64,000 nt of DNA from Roseiarcus sp963794155. GTDB taxonomy: Bacteria > Pseudomonadota > Alphaproteobacteria > Rhizobiales > Beijerinckiaceae. Position numbers and translations under genes: made by a program. Numbering within the stretch: the first letter of the stretch is position 1; every line of letters begins with the position of its first letter. The stretch covers positions 62,001 through 126,000 of the forward strand of contig CAWCCX010000011.1 of assembly GCA_963794155.1 (NCBI GenBank), written 5' to 3'. The notes under the pieces were generated by a model. It was not told the origin of the DNA and did no database searches. It worked only from the letters and a program-made list of their open reading frames with translations. Positions 9,453-19,191 of this stretch are shown here, piece by piece.

Positions 9453-10453
9453 GAGGCGGCTCCGCGCAGCGCAAGCGCCTGGGGCAGCCCCGAGACGAGG
9501 GGGGTCAGGCATCGGGCGTGGCCGAGCGCGGCCTCCGCCCGCTGCGGCGCAACGTGACGGCAGGCGTCAAAGACAAAGGCGCAGCGGGGCGAGAACGAGC
9601 AGCCGCGCGGCCGGTCGAACTGCCCCGGCACGACGCCGGGAATCGCGGGCAAGCGCCGTTCGGTCGCCCGCTCCGGCAACGCCGCGAGCAGCGCGGCGGT
9701 ATAGGGATGATGCGGATCGGCGAACAGGTCGCGCGTCGTGTTCGCCTCCATCTGCTGACCGGCGTATTGGACGATGACCCGGTCGGCGGTTTCGGCGACG
9801 ACTCCCATGTCATGGGTGATGAGCACGAGCCCCATGCCGTTGTCGCGCCTGAGCCGCATCAGTAGATCGAGGATTTGCGCCTGGATGGTTACGTCGAGCG
9901 CGGTCGTCGGCTCGTCGGCAATCAGGAGCTTCGGCCGGCAGGCGAGCGCCATCGCGATCATCACCCGCTGGCTCATGCCGCCGGAAAGCTGGTGGGGAAA
10001 GGCGCGCGCCCGGCGCGCCGGGTCGGGAATGCCGACCTCGGCCAGAAGCTCGACGATACGCGCGCCGCGCTCGGCGCGACTGAAGCCAAGGTGCGTCTTC
10101 AGCGTTTCGCCGATCTGAAAGCCGACAGTGAAGCAGGGATTGAGCGACGACATCGGCTCCTGGAAGATCATCGCCATGTCCTTGCCGGCGATCCGGCGGC
10201 GCTCTTCAGCGCTCATCGACAGAAGATCGGCGCCGCCGAAGGCCATGCGGTCGGCGACGACGGTCGTGGCCGGAGGCAGAAGTCCCATCGCCGCCAGCAT
10301 CGCGACCGACTTGCCGGAGCCCGATTCGCCGACGATCGCCAGCACTTCGTCGCGCTCAAGCGTAAGGTCGAACCCATCGACCGCCGTGAACGCTCCGTGC
10401 CGGGTCGCAAAGGAGACGGAGAGATTGCGAATGTCGAGCAGATGCGCCGCCAT
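9449..10453 (-). CDS. dppD: Dipeptide/oligopeptide ABC transporter ATP-binding protein (DppD/OppD type)
   Basis: A 334-residue ATPase. It shows Walker A GESGSGKS, Q-loop IFQEPMSSLNP, signature LSGGMSQRVMIAMAL, Walker B LLIADEPTTALD, and the C-terminal oligopeptide-transport extension with RGCSFSPRC. The ATG at 10453 shares a base with the dppC stop (TGATG), and the gene overlaps dppF by 4 bases. It forms a heterodimer with DppF on the cytoplasmic side of the DppBC channel. Confidence 0.9.
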
Positions 10454-11379
10454 CAGCTTCGCCGCATCCTGGGATCGAGCGCGTCGCGCAGGCCGTCGCC
10501 TGTCAGGTTGATGGCGAGGACGGTGATGAGAATGGCCAAACCAGGGAGCGTGACAATCCACGGGTCGGAGCGGATGAATTCGCGCGCATCCGCAAGCATC
10601 GTGCCCCATTCCGGGGTCGGCGGCTGGGCGCCGAGGCCGAGAAAGCCGAGCGCCGCCGCCTCCAGAATGGCGCTCGACACCCCGAGCGCCGCTGTCACGA
10701 TCAGGGGCGCGAGGCAATTGGGCAGCACGGTCGAATATGCAAGCCTTAGCGGCCCGACGCCGGCGACGCGCGCGGCGGTCACATAGTCCTTGTTGAGCTC
10801 CCCGAGCGCGGAAGCGCGCGCCAGGCGCACGTAGCCTGGCAAGTAGACGATCGTCACCGCGACGATGGTGTTGGCGAGGCTCGGCCCCAGAACCGCGACA
10901 ACGAGAATGGCGAGCACCAGGCTCGGAACCGCCATGATCAAATCCATCACCCGCGTAATGGCGACGTCGACGATCGGGCCGGCCATCGCAGCGGCGAGCC
11001 CGAGCGCGACGCCGACGACGAACGATACGCACATCACCGAAAAGCCGATGAACAGGGACACCCGCGCCCCGAAGATGAGGCGCGACAGCATGTCGTGGCC
11101 GTCACCGTCGGTTCCAAGCACAAAACGCCAGGAGCCGCCCGCCTGCCACACCGGCGGCGTCCGCACGGCGTCGCGGAACTGCTCGATCGGCGAATAGGGG
11201 GCGACGACATTCGCCGCGAGCGCGATGAGGACGACGAGAGCGAACACGGCGAGGCCGAAGACCGCGCCTCTGTTCTCGCGGAAGGCGGCCCAGAAGGACG
11301 CCAGCGGCGAGGGTTGGGCGAGGACGATGGTCGCCTCGTCGCCGATCCGGGTATCGAGCGCGGCGGCGTCAGCGGCCAT
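10453..11379 (-). CDS. dppC: Dipeptide ABC transporter permease (DppC type)
   Basis: A 308-residue inner-membrane permease with an N-terminal segment, a periplasmic loop, and five further hydrophobic segments. The cytoplasmic EAA-type loop ELNKDYVTAARVAGVGPLRL contacts the ATPase, and the ending NLTGDGLRDALDPRMRR is typical of DppC. It overlaps dppB by 11 bases and dppD by one, so the permeases and ATPases are translationally coupled. Confidence 0.9.
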   Translation of the reverse strand: MAADAAALDTRIGDEATIVLAQPSPLASFWAAFRENRGAVFGLAVFALVVLIALAANVVAPYSPIEQFRDAVRTPPVWQAGGSWRFVLGTDGDGHDMLSRLIFGARVSLFIGFSVMCVSFVVGVALGLAAAMAGPIVDVAITRVMDLIMAVPSLVLAILVVAVLGPSLANTIVAVTIVYLPGYVRLARASALGELNKDYVTAARVAGVGPLRLAYSTVLPNCLAPLIVTAALGVSSAILEAAALGFLGLGAQPPTPEWGTMLADAREFIRSDPWIVTLPGLAILITVLAINLTGDGLRDALDPRMRRS

Positions 11380-12382
11380 GGCGAATCCTCGGATCGATGA
11401 CGCCGTAGATGAGATCGACCATCAGATTGACGCCGATCACGACCGCCGAAATCAGCATGACCCCGCCCTGCAGCGCCGGGTAGTCGCGCCGGCCGATCGA
11501 ATCGATGAGCCAATGGCCGACGCCCGGCCAAGAAAAGATGGTCTCGGTCAACACAGCCCCGGCCATCAGTCCGGAAATCGAGAGGCCGATCACGGTCACC
11601 ACCGGCAACAGCGCATTGCGCAAGGCATGCACCCCGATGACCCGACGAGGCGTGAGCCCCTTGGCGCGCGCGGTCCGCACGTAATCCTCGTTCAGAACTT
11701 CGAGCATCGAGGAGCGGGTCATGCGGGCGATGACGGCGAGCGGCACTGTGCCGAGCACGATCGCCGGCAGGACAAGGTGGCGCAGCGCGTCGAGGAAGGC
11801 GCCCTGCTGATCGGACAGAAGCGCGTCGATGGTCATGAATCCAGTCGGCTGATCGAACGCGTAGTTGATGAGGTCGATGCGGCCCGAGACCGGCATGAGT
11901 CCAAGTCTGACGGAGACGAACATGATGAGCAGCAGGCCCCACCAGAAGATCGGCATCGAATAGCCGAACAGCGAGATGGTCATCAGCGCCTGGTCGTAGA
12001 CGCCGCCGCGCTTGACCGCGGCGAACACTCCGGCGGGCACGCCGACCCCGATCGCGAACAACATCGCGAAGAACGACAGTTCGAGCGTCGCCGGGAACAG
12101 GGTCAGAAACTCGGTCAGAACCTTTTGCTGCGAGGACAGCGAGACGCCGAAATCGCCGTGCGCGAGGCGCCAGGCGTAGTCGAGAAACTGCTTCCAGACC
12201 GGCTGGTCGAGGCCGAGTTCATGACGGAAGTAGGCCAGCCTGTCCGGCGATATGCCGTGCTCGCCGACCCTGACCTCGACCGGATCCCCCGGCACGAGAC
12301 GGATGGCGACGAAAGTCAGGAACATCAACGCCAGAAAGGTCGGGATGGTCAGCGCGATACGGCGAAGGACATAAGCGAGCAT
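11369..12382 (-). CDS. dppB: Dipeptide ABC transporter permease (DppB type)
   Basis: A 337-residue permease opening with LRRIALTIPTFLALMFLTF and VPGDPVEV, as in DppB/GsiC/NikB. The EAA loop VLNEDYVRTARAKGL and the C-terminal NLMVDLIYGVIDPRIRHG complete the family signature. It lies 60 bases downstream of the binding-protein gene on the same strand, the standard dppABCDF order. Confidence 0.9.
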   Translation of the reverse strand: MLAYVLRRIALTIPTFLALMFLTFVAIRLVPGDPVEVRVGEHGISPDRLAYFRHELGLDQPVWKQFLDYAWRLAHGDFGVSLSSQQKVLTEFLTLFPATLELSFFAMLFAIGVGVPAGVFAAVKRGGVYDQALMTISLFGYSMPIFWWGLLLIMFVSVRLGLMPVSGRIDLINYAFDQPTGFMTIDALLSDQQGAFLDALRHLVLPAIVLGTVPLAVIARMTRSSMLEVLNEDYVRTARAKGLTPRRVIGVHALRNALLPVVTVIGLSISGLMAGAVLTETIFSWPGVGHWLIDSIGRRDYPALQGGVMLISAVVIGVNLMVDLIYGVIDPRIRHGR

Positions 12383-12442
12383 GGCCGATCCGAAAACGAC
12401 GAGCTCCGCCCCTGACGGGACGCGGCGGAGCCCGGACCGGCC

Positions 12443-14033
12443 TTACTGGAGGTCGACGCCTTCAAACGCGTGCGTTCCGAGCGGGCTCTGCTTGTAGCCG
12501 GTCACATTCGAGCGCATGGCTTCGAACACGATCGAATGCGCGAGCAGAAGTTCGGGGGCTTCGGCGTGCTCGATCTCCTGCATGCGCGAATAGAGCTTCG
12601 CCCGTTCAGCCTGGTCCGAGATCAGGCGCGCCTTAACCAGCAGATCGTCGAATTCAGCGTTGCACCACTTAGCGGCGTTGTTCGCGGCCGGCTTTCCCTC
12701 GGGACAGCTTCGGAGGAAAAAGAAATTGTCGGGATCTCCATTGTCGCCGGTCCAGCCATATTGGGCCGTCATGGGTTCGCCGTTCGACAGACGCTTGCGA
12801 TACTCGCCCCACTCATAGGTGACCAGCTTGGCGTTGACGCCGATCTTGGCGAGATCAGCCTGCATCATTTCGCCGATGCGCTTGCCGTTGGGATTGTAGG
12901 GCCGCTGCACCGGCTGGTACCAGAGGTCGATGTCGAGCGGAGTGGTAACGCCAGCAGCCGCCAGCATCGCCTTGGCTTTCTGCGGGTCGTAAGGCACGTC
13001 CGGAATCTTGTCGTTGAAGGACCACATTGTGGACGGGATGAGCGTCGTCGCCTTTTGACCAGCGCCTAAGTAGACGTCCTTAATGATCGCATCACGGTCG
13101 ATCGCCATCGACAGCGCCTGACGAACCTCCTTCTTGTCGAAGGGCGGCTTGGTCGCGTTGAAGGCCCAATAGGCGACATTGAGGCCCGGCATGTTGATCA
13201 CCTTGAGCGACGGATCCTTCTCCATCTCCTCGAGGTCGGCAGGCCTTGGATAGGCGTTGACGTGGCATTCGCCGGCTTTCAGCTTGGCGTAGCGCGCGGT
13301 CGCGTCCGGAGTGATGGCGAAGACGAGGTCGTCGACCAGCGGCTTCTCGCCGTAATAGTCCTTGTTCGCTTTGTAGCGGATGACGGAATCCTTCTGATAG
13401 GCGACGAACGAGAATGGGCCGGTGCCGACCGGGGCCTGATCGAACTGCTCGGGCGTTCCTTTCTTGAGCAGGAAATCGGCGTATTCGGCGGAGCCGATCG
13501 CCATGAAGTCCATAGCCAGATTGGCGAGGATAGCGACATTCGGCGTCTTGAGCTTCATGACGACGGTGTAGTCGTCCGTCTTCTCGACCGAATCGAGCAG
13601 TTTCGGCATATCCATGTCGTCGAAATAGTCGTACTTGCCGCCGGAGACCTTGGAGTAGGGATTGTCGGGCTTCCACTGCCGATTGAACGAGAACAAGACG
13701 TCGTCGGCGTTGAAGTCCCAGAGTCGGCTTGAAGTCCTTCATCGAATGAAACTTGACGCCCTTGCGCAGATGGAAGGTGATCGTCTTGCCGCCGTCCGTG
13801 ACCTCCCAGCTCTCGGCGAGGCCCGGAACGACGTCGGTTGTGCCGCGCTTGAATTCGGTCAGACGATTGTAGACGGGCCGGGCCGCGTCGAAGCTGGTCC
13901 CGGTGGTGTTGATCGCCGGGGTGAAGTTTTCCGGGCTGCCTTCCGAGCAATAGACCAGGGTCTTGGCGGAAGCCACGCCGACGCTCGCGAGCAAGGCAGC
14001 CAGTCCGACGCCGGCAAACGTGAGGGCTTTCAT
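12443..14033 (-). pseudogene. dppA: Peptide-binding protein of the dpp transporter (DppA type), frameshifted
   Basis: Periplasmic solute-binding protein family 5, about 530 residues when repaired. A signal peptide (MKALTFAGVGLAALLASVG, then ASAK) is followed by KTLVYCSEGSPENFTP and LAESWEVTDGGKTITFHLR. The frame then breaks at about 13717-13724: after FHSMKDFKPT the family sequence DFNADDVLFSFNRQW continues in another frame to the stop at 12443. Removing one base restores it. The start at 14033 has GGAGGCG just upstream. Family 5 proteins bind di/oligopeptides, heme or nickel; the ligand here is unknown. Confidence 0.85.
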
Positions 14034-14130
14034 CCATCGCCTCCAGACATGAATTCGCGCAACGAGCGCCTGCGCCATCGAAGCCCTTTTTCGCTTTCAG
14101 CGCAATGGCCGTCGCGCGCTCCTGCGCCCG

Positions 14131-14460
14131 TCATCGGCGGCTCGGCTTGAGCGCTTCGAGCCGGCCGATCAAGGCCGCCGGGTCGCCCGAAACCGCGACC
14201 TGCTTCACCCGGCTCTTCAGCCCCGCGACGACCCGCGCCTGCGAGGCCGAGACGTCGAGTCGGTCCGCCAGCAGCGCGCACAGCGCTTGATTGGCTTCGC
14301 CCTCGTGCGGCGCGTTGCGCACCCGCGCCACGAGAACGAGGGTTCCGTCAGCGAGCTCAGCGACGCCCTCAATCGCGTTGCGTCCGCCCCTCGGGGTCAG
14401 ACGGCAGGCGACGACGACCCCATCGGCCGTCCTCCGCCACGGCGCTGCGGGCGCGGTCAT
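14131..14460 (-). CDS. DUF167 / UPF0235 family protein
   Basis: A 109-residue protein of the UPF0235 family: LTPRGGRNAIEG near the start, then RVRNAPHEGEANQALCALLA and ASQARVVAGLKSRVKQVAVS. Its biochemical role is not established. It overlaps the end of xerD by 4 bases (ATGA), so it is coupled to it, and is the last gene of the ruvB-xerD transcription unit. Confidence 0.85.
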   Translation of the reverse strand: MTAPAAPWRRTADGVVVACRLTPRGGRNAIEGVAELADGTLVLVARVRNAPHEGEANQALCALLADRLDVSASQARVVAGLKSRVKQVAVSGDPAALIGRLEALKPSRR

Positions 14461-15407
14461 TCACCCTCGGCCTCGTCGTTCATGGGATGCAGATCGCGCA
14501 CCATCGCCTTGGCTCGCTCGTCGAGCACATGGGTATAGATCTGGGTGGTGGAAATGTCGGCGTGGCCGAGCAGATCCTGGACCACCCGCAGATCCGCGCC
14601 ATTCTGCAACAGATGACTGGCGAAGGCGTGGCGCAACACATGCGGGCTCACTCGCTTGGGCTCGATTCCGGCGCCGGCGGCGACTCGCTTGAGATCGCGC
14701 GCGAACGCCTGCCGCGTCATATGCCCGCTCGCGCTTGTGGCGGGAAAGAGCCATGGGCCCGCGGCCGCGCCGGGGGCCGCCTGATCGAGCAGGGCGCGGA
14801 ACGTTGTCATCGCCGCGCGGGCGGGGCCGGAGAGCGGCGCCAGTCGCTCCTTGTCGCCCTTGCCGACGACGGCGATGAGCGGGGACTTCGCCGTCGCCGC
14901 CGACCTCTTCAGAGAGAGCGCTTCCGACACCCTGAGGCCCGAGGCGTAAATGAGTTCGATCAGGCAGGCGATCCGCGCCGCTTCCAGCCGCTCGCGCAAC
15001 GGTCGCTCCGCGGCGTCGAGCCCCTCCCGCGCAGTCGCAATCAGGCGCTCAACCTCGGCCATGCTGAGGAGCTTGGGCGGCGGGCGCGACCGGCGTGGGC
15101 CCTCGATCGCCAGTGTCGGGTCGTCGCGACGCCATCCTTCGGCGCAAAGAAACTTGTGAAACTGACGGATCGCGGAAAGGCGCCGGGCGAGCGATGCGGG
15201 GCTCAGCGACCGCGCGTCGCGCGCAGCGAGAAAACCGCGCACCGAGCTTGCGTCCGCCTTCAGCGCGTCCACGCCCTGAAGCCTGAGATAGGCCTCGTAG
15301 TCGGCGAGATCGCGGCGATAGGCGTCGATCGTGTTTGCGCTCGCGCCCCGCTCGGAAGCGAGAGCCTCGAGGAAGCCGGTGACGCGAGAGGCGGTCTGCG
15401 TCTTCAT
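14457..15407 (-). CDS. xerD: Tyrosine recombinase XerD
   Basis: A 316-residue site-specific recombinase resolving chromosome dimers at dif with XerC and FtsK. Catalytic residues are all visible: R159 (SGLRVSEA), K183 (GKGDKER), H256 and R259 (HVLRHAFASHLL), H282 (LGHADISTTQIYTH) and the nucleophile Y291. The N-terminal SAM-like domain (VTGFLEALASERGASANTID) is present. It follows ruvB by 6 bases on the same strand. The length and sequence fit XerD better than an element-borne integrase. Confidence 0.9.
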   Translation of the reverse strand: MKTQTASRVTGFLEALASERGASANTIDAYRRDLADYEAYLRLQGVDALKADASSVRGFLAARDARSLSPASLARRLSAIRQFHKFLCAEGWRRDDPTLAIEGPRRSRPPPKLLSMAEVERLIATAREGLDAAERPLRERLEAARIACLIELIYASGLRVSEALSLKRSAATAKSPLIAVVGKGDKERLAPLSGPARAAMTTFRALLDQAAPGAAAGPWLFPATSASGHMTRQAFARDLKRVAAGAGIEPKRVSPHVLRHAFASHLLQNGADLRVVQDLLGHADISTTQIYTHVLDERAKAMVRDLHPMNDEAEGE

Positions 15408-15413
15408 GTCGCC

Positions 15414-16448
15414 CTAGTCGTCCTCGAACAGGGCCGGCTGCGGTCCCTCGCGCCGCGGCTCCGCGAGGCCGAGATGGCGGAAGGCGTGCGACGTCAGCAA
15501 TCGCCCGCGCGGGGTGCGCTGCACGAAGCCGAGCTGGATGAGATAGGGCTCGATGATGTCCTCGATCGCGTCGCGGGGCTCGGAGAGCGCGGCAGCGATG
15601 GTTTCGACGCCGACCGGTCCGCCGCCGAACTTGACCGCGATCGCGTCGAGATATCGCCGATCCATCTGGTCGAGGCCGATCCGATCGACGTCGAGCAGCT
15701 TGAGCGCGCGGTCGGCAAGCGCGCGGGTGACGCTCGTCGCCCCCTCGACCACGGCGAAATCGCGCACCCTCCGCAACAGGCGCCCGGCGATGCGCGGGGT
15801 GCCGCGGGAACGCTTCGCAATCTCGTTCGCGCCGTCTTCGGCGAGGGGGAGGCCGATCACCCTGGCGCTGCGTACGACGATGCCCTCGAGTTCCTCGGTC
15901 GTATAGAAATTGAGCCGTATCGGAATGCCGAACCGGTCGCGAAGCGGGGTCGTGAGCAGTCCGGCGCGGGTGGTCGCGCCGATGAGCGTGAACCGGGCGA
16001 GGTCGATCTTCACCGAGCGCGCCGCGGGGCCGGCGCCGATGATGAGGTCGAGCTGGAAATCCTCCATCGCCGGATAAAGAATCTCCTCGACCGCCGGATT
16101 GAGGCGGTGAATCTCGTCGATGAAGAGCACGTCTCGCGGTTCGAGATTGGTGAGCTGCGCCGCCAGATCTCCCGCCTTGACAATGACCGGACCCGAGGTC
16201 GCGCGGAAGTTGACCCCAAGCTCGCGCGCCACGATCTGCGCCAGCGTCGTCTTGCCGAGGCCGGGCGGACCAAGGAACAGCACGTGATCGAGGGCTTCGC
16301 CGCGCGATTTGGCGGAAGCGATGAAGACGCCGAGATTCTTGCGCGCCGCCTCCTGGCCGGCGAAATCGGCGAGGAACTGCGGGCGGATCGCCGCCTCGTC
16401 CTCGGGACGCTTGTCGGCCGACACGAGGCGACGGGGAGCCTCGGCCAC
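15414..16448 (-). CDS. ruvB: Holliday junction branch migration ATPase RuvB
   Basis: A 344-residue AAA+ motor driving branch migration with RuvA. Walker A GPPGLGKT (60-67), Walker B VLFIDEIHRL (D111-E112), sensor ATTRAGLLTTPLRDRFGI, and the C-terminal winged helix GFVQRTPRGRLLTSHAFRHL are present. It uses a GTG start at 16448, 1 base after the stop of the preceding membrane-protein gene. In this genome ruvB is separated from ruvCA only by that gene. Confidence 0.95.
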   Translation of the reverse strand: MAEAPRRLVSADKRPEDEAAIRPQFLADFAGQEAARKNLGVFIASAKSRGEALDHVLFLGPPGLGKTTLAQIVARELGVNFRATSGPVIVKAGDLAAQLTNLEPRDVLFIDEIHRLNPAVEEILYPAMEDFQLDLIIGAGPAARSVKIDLARFTLIGATTRAGLLTTPLRDRFGIPIRLNFYTTEELEGIVVRSARVIGLPLAEDGANEIAKRSRGTPRIAGRLLRRVRDFAVVEGATSVTRALADRALKLLDVDRIGLDQMDRRYLDAIAVKFGGGPVGVETIAAALSEPRDAIEDIIEPYLIQLGFVQRTPRGRLLTSHAFRHLGLAEPRREGPQPALFEDD

Positions 16449-16449
16449 C

Positions 16450-17026
16450 TCAGGCCCCTTCGCCCGGGGGAGCGACGGCGTCGGGTCGCGCGAATTCCGG
16501 CCGCATGGTCAGGCCGATGAGATTCGCGGTCAGGGCGCAGACGAAGCCCGCGATCGCGCCGCAAGCGACAAAGGCGTGGCCGAGCGTCACTCCGATCCGG
16601 TCCGGCGAGGCGGCGTCGATCCATTCGGCAGCGGGCGCGCGGGCGCTGGAACTCGACCGTCATCTCAACCGACGCGCCGAGGGGCGCAAGACGCAACGCG
16701 AGGCCATAGGCGACCAGTCCGCCGATCAGCGCGGCCACGAGCGCGCGCGGCCAGCGCGCCGGCGCCGCGGCGTCCCAAAGCGCATAGAGAAAGCCGGTCG
16801 CCGCGGCCGGTCCGACCCCGACGGCATAGGCCGCGATCAATCCGATTGCGTGGCCAAACAATGCGGCGATCAAGACCAGAAGCGCGATCGTGTCCGGCGT
16901 GATGGTCGGCTTGAAGACCACCGAAAGGGGAATGAACATCGCCCCGCCGATTGCCGGGCCCAAAGCCGCGAACAGCGCGATGATGCCCATCATCGGAACA
17001 AAGAACGGTCGCGCCGGCTCGGTCAT
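16450..17026 (-). pseudogene. Small integral membrane protein between ruvA and ruvB, frameshifted
   Basis: About 190 residues when repaired. Four or more hydrophobic segments are visible (MMGIIALFAALGPAIGGAMF; TIALLVLIAALFGHAIGLIA; LVAALIGGLVAYGLALRLAP; FVACGAIAGFVCALTANLIG). The frame changes at about 16630-16660, after EMTVEFQ: downstream of that point the membrane segment and the C-terminus (LTMRPEFARPD) lie in another frame that stops at 16450. I do not recognise the family. It is co-directional with ruvCA and ruvB and nearly abuts ruvB, so it is probably co-transcribed. Single-base error or mutation. Confidence 0.65.
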
Positions 17027-17054
17027 CGATCGATCATCCCGCCAGACTTCCGGA

Positions 17055-17669
17055 TCATTGCGCCAGCTCCTTCAGGCCAGCGCGAACCAGCGTGGCGGTC
17101 TGGGCTTCCTGCCCGAGCTCGGCGGAAATTCTGGCGACCGCGGCGGCGGCTTGCGGATGGGCGTACCCCAGGCCGACGAGGGCGAGGATCGCGTCCTCAG
17201 CCGCTCGGGTCAGTTTGGAGGCGCGTTCGCGGCCGGCCTCCCCGGCGGCGAAATCGACGGCCGCAAAGGCGGGGGCCTTATCCTTGAGCTCGAGCACCAG
17301 GCGCGCGGCGAGCTTCGGGCCGACGCCCGGGGCGCGGGCCATCATCGCCTTGTCCTGCCGGGATATGGCGGCGCTCAGCGCTTCCGCCGACAAGGCGCCG
17401 AGGATCCCGAGCGCCACTTTGGCGCCGACGCCCTGCACGCTTTGCAACAGCCGAAACCAATCGCGCTCCCCGGCGGTGAGGAACCCGTACAGCCTGATCG
17501 CGTCTTCGCGCACCTGGGTCTCGACCAGGAGCTCCGCCGCCTCCCCAGCCGCGGGCAGCGCCCGGAGGGTGCGGGCGGACGCGGAAACGAGATAGCCCAC
17601 TCCGTTGACGTCAAGGATCAGGACCTCTTCGTCCACGCTGTCGACGACGCCCCGGAGCTTGCCGATCAT
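17055..17669 (-). CDS. ruvA: Holliday junction DNA helicase RuvA
   Basis: A 204-residue protein starting MIGKLRGVVDSVDEEVLILD (OB fold). The tandem helix-hairpin-helix motifs are in LLQSVQGVGAKVALGILG and RAPGVGPKLAARLVLELKDK. The C-terminal domain III (DAILALVGLGY) binds RuvB. The ATG overlaps the ruvC stop by 4 bases, giving strict coupling in the order ruvC-ruvA. Confidence 0.95.
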   Translation of the reverse strand: MIGKLRGVVDSVDEEVLILDVNGVGYLVSASARTLRALPAAGEAAELLVETQVREDAIRLYGFLTAGERDWFRLLQSVQGVGAKVALGILGALSAEALSAAISRQDKAMMARAPGVGPKLAARLVLELKDKAPAFAAVDFAAGEAGRERASKLTRAAEDAILALVGLGYAHPQAAAAVARISAELGQEAQTATLVRAGLKELAQ

Positions 17670-18169
17670 GCCGCGCCTCGCGCCCGCGACGCCCGATGCT
17701 GGGCGTGGCAGATGGCGACCGCCAGCGCGTCGGCCGCGTCCGGCGTCGCCGCTGTCGAGGCGGGCAAAAGCATCCTGACCATCATCGCCACTTGTCGCTT
17801 TTCCGCGTGTCCAACCCCGACCACGGTCTTCTTGATCAGGTTGGCGGCGTATTCCGCCACCGGCAGCCCGGTCAGAGCCAGAGAAGCGAGGGCGACGCCG
17901 CGCGCCTGCCCGAGCTTCAAAGCGGATTGCGGGTCGCGATTGACGAACGTCTCCTCGATCGCGGCCTCGTCCGGTCCCTCGCGCTCGACGAGCCCGGCAA
18001 GCGAGCGATGAATCGCCGCCAGCCGCTCGGCGAGCGAGGCCGATGCGTCGGTCTCGATCGAACCGCAGCGAACGAAGGTGAGCCGCGACCCGACGGCCTC
18101 GATCACGCCCCATCCGGTCGTGCGCAGGCCGGGATCGACGCCGAGAATGCGAATCGCGTCGATGGTCAT
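17666..18169 (-). CDS. ruvC: Crossover junction endodeoxyribonuclease RuvC
   Basis: A 167-residue Holliday-junction resolvase. It opens ILGVDPGLRTTGWGVIE with the first catalytic Asp (D12), has AIEETFVNRDPQSALKLG with the second acidic residue, and ends with PDAADALAVAICHAQ, which holds the last catalytic Asp. The ATG at 18169 was chosen because the conserved N-terminus begins here. It heads the ruvC-ruvA unit and is divergent from rnhB 180 bases away. Confidence 0.93.
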   Translation of the reverse strand: MTIDAIRILGVDPGLRTTGWGVIEAVGSRLTFVRCGSIETDASASLAERLAAIHRSLAGLVEREGPDEAAIEETFVNRDPQSALKLGQARGVALASLALTGLPVAEYAANLIKKTVVGVGHAEKRQVAMMVRMLLPASTAATPDAADALAVAICHAQHRASRARGAA

Positions 18170-18350
18170 GACACGTCTGATATACGAATTCCCGCGCCGA
18201 CGCATTTTGCCGGGTCTGGCTCCTACCGGTCGGCTTCGGCCGGGCGTTCCGCGTTCGCGTTCGACTGTTTCCACCGGCTTGCGCGCCCGGCCATCTTGGC
18301 TTCGGCGGTGAGGCCGCGATAGCCTAGCCACGAACCAGTCGGAGCGATTC

Positions 18351-19013
18351 GTGACAAGCGCCGCGAGATCGGTGAAGAAGCAGCCGGCGCTGCTCCCGGC
18401 GCCGATCACGCCGCATTTCGATTTCGAGCGCGAGGCTTTCGCCTGCGGCCATCGGTGGGTTGCGGGTGTCGATGAGGTCGGGCGCGGCCCACTCGCCGGG
18501 CCGGTCGGGGTCGCGGCGGTTATTCTCGATCCCGACGATCTGCCAGAAGGGCTCAACGATTCGAAAGTGCTCCAGGCGCCCGTGCGTGAGTCGCTCTGCG
18601 AAATCATCTTCGCCAAGGCGCTGAGCGTCTCTGTTGTATTCGCCAGCGTCGAGGAAATCGACCTTTTCAATATTCGCGGCGCCGCGCTTCGGGCAATGAC
18701 GCGGGCTGTCGCGGCCTTAAGCATGCGTCCGCACTTCGCGCTGATCGACGGCCGGGATTTGCCGGACGGTCTCATCTGCCCCGCGCGCCCGATCATCGAC
18801 GGGGATGCGCTTTCGATGTCGATCGCCGCCGCCTCGATCGTCGCCAAGACGATGCGCGACGCGCTCATGCGCAATCTCGGCCGCGACTATCCGCAGTATG
18901 GCTTCGCCGACCACGTCGGCTATGCGACCGCGAGCCACCGCCGGGCGCTCGCGCTTTCTGGCCCCTGCCCCTACCACCGGCGCTCGTTCCGGCTCGGGCC
19001 GGAAGAAGACTGA
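18351..19013 (+). CDS. rnhB: Ribonuclease HII
   Basis: A 220-residue enzyme cleaving RNA in RNA-DNA hybrids. The catalytic residues D41-E42 (VAGVDEVGRGPLAGP), D133 (ALIDGRD) and D170 are present, with the LNDSK and SIAAASIVAKTMRD motifs. It starts with GTG at 18351, preceded by GGAG at 18341. It is followed by ccrM, the usual neighbour in alphaproteobacteria. Confidence 0.93.
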   Translation: MTSAARSVKKQPALLPAPITPHFDFEREAFACGHRWVAGVDEVGRGPLAGPVGVAAVILDPDDLPEGLNDSKVLQAPVRESLCEIIFAKALSVSVVFASVEEIDLFNIRGAALRAMTRAVAALSMRPHFALIDGRDLPDGLICPARPIIDGDALSMSIAAASIVAKTMRDALMRNLGRDYPQYGFADHVGYATASHRRALALSGPCPYHRRSFRLGPEED

Positions 19014-19191
19014 CCCAAGACCGGAAAAGGTTTCAAAACGGTTGAATTTAGATATCCTTTAGAATGACTTGCGCCGTACGAAAACGACACAGCGGCATGG
19101 GCGGCGCCATAACCGGACCTTTACTTAAAATCGAGCATAAACGACGCGCCGGCTCGAACGATCTGGCGACAGCGTCGAGTGATTTGCGTTC

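Noticed and set aside
11225..12415. A long plus-strand open frame opposite dppB
   Set aside because: Composition dominated by Asp, His, Arg and Gln is typical of the antisense of hydrophobic permease genes; no ribosome site or motif.
14487..16520. A plus-strand open frame of more than 670 codons opposite xerD and ruvB
   Set aside because: It is antisense to two unmistakable genes, rich in Arg/Gly/Ala as expected from GC-rich shadow frames, and has no domain motif.
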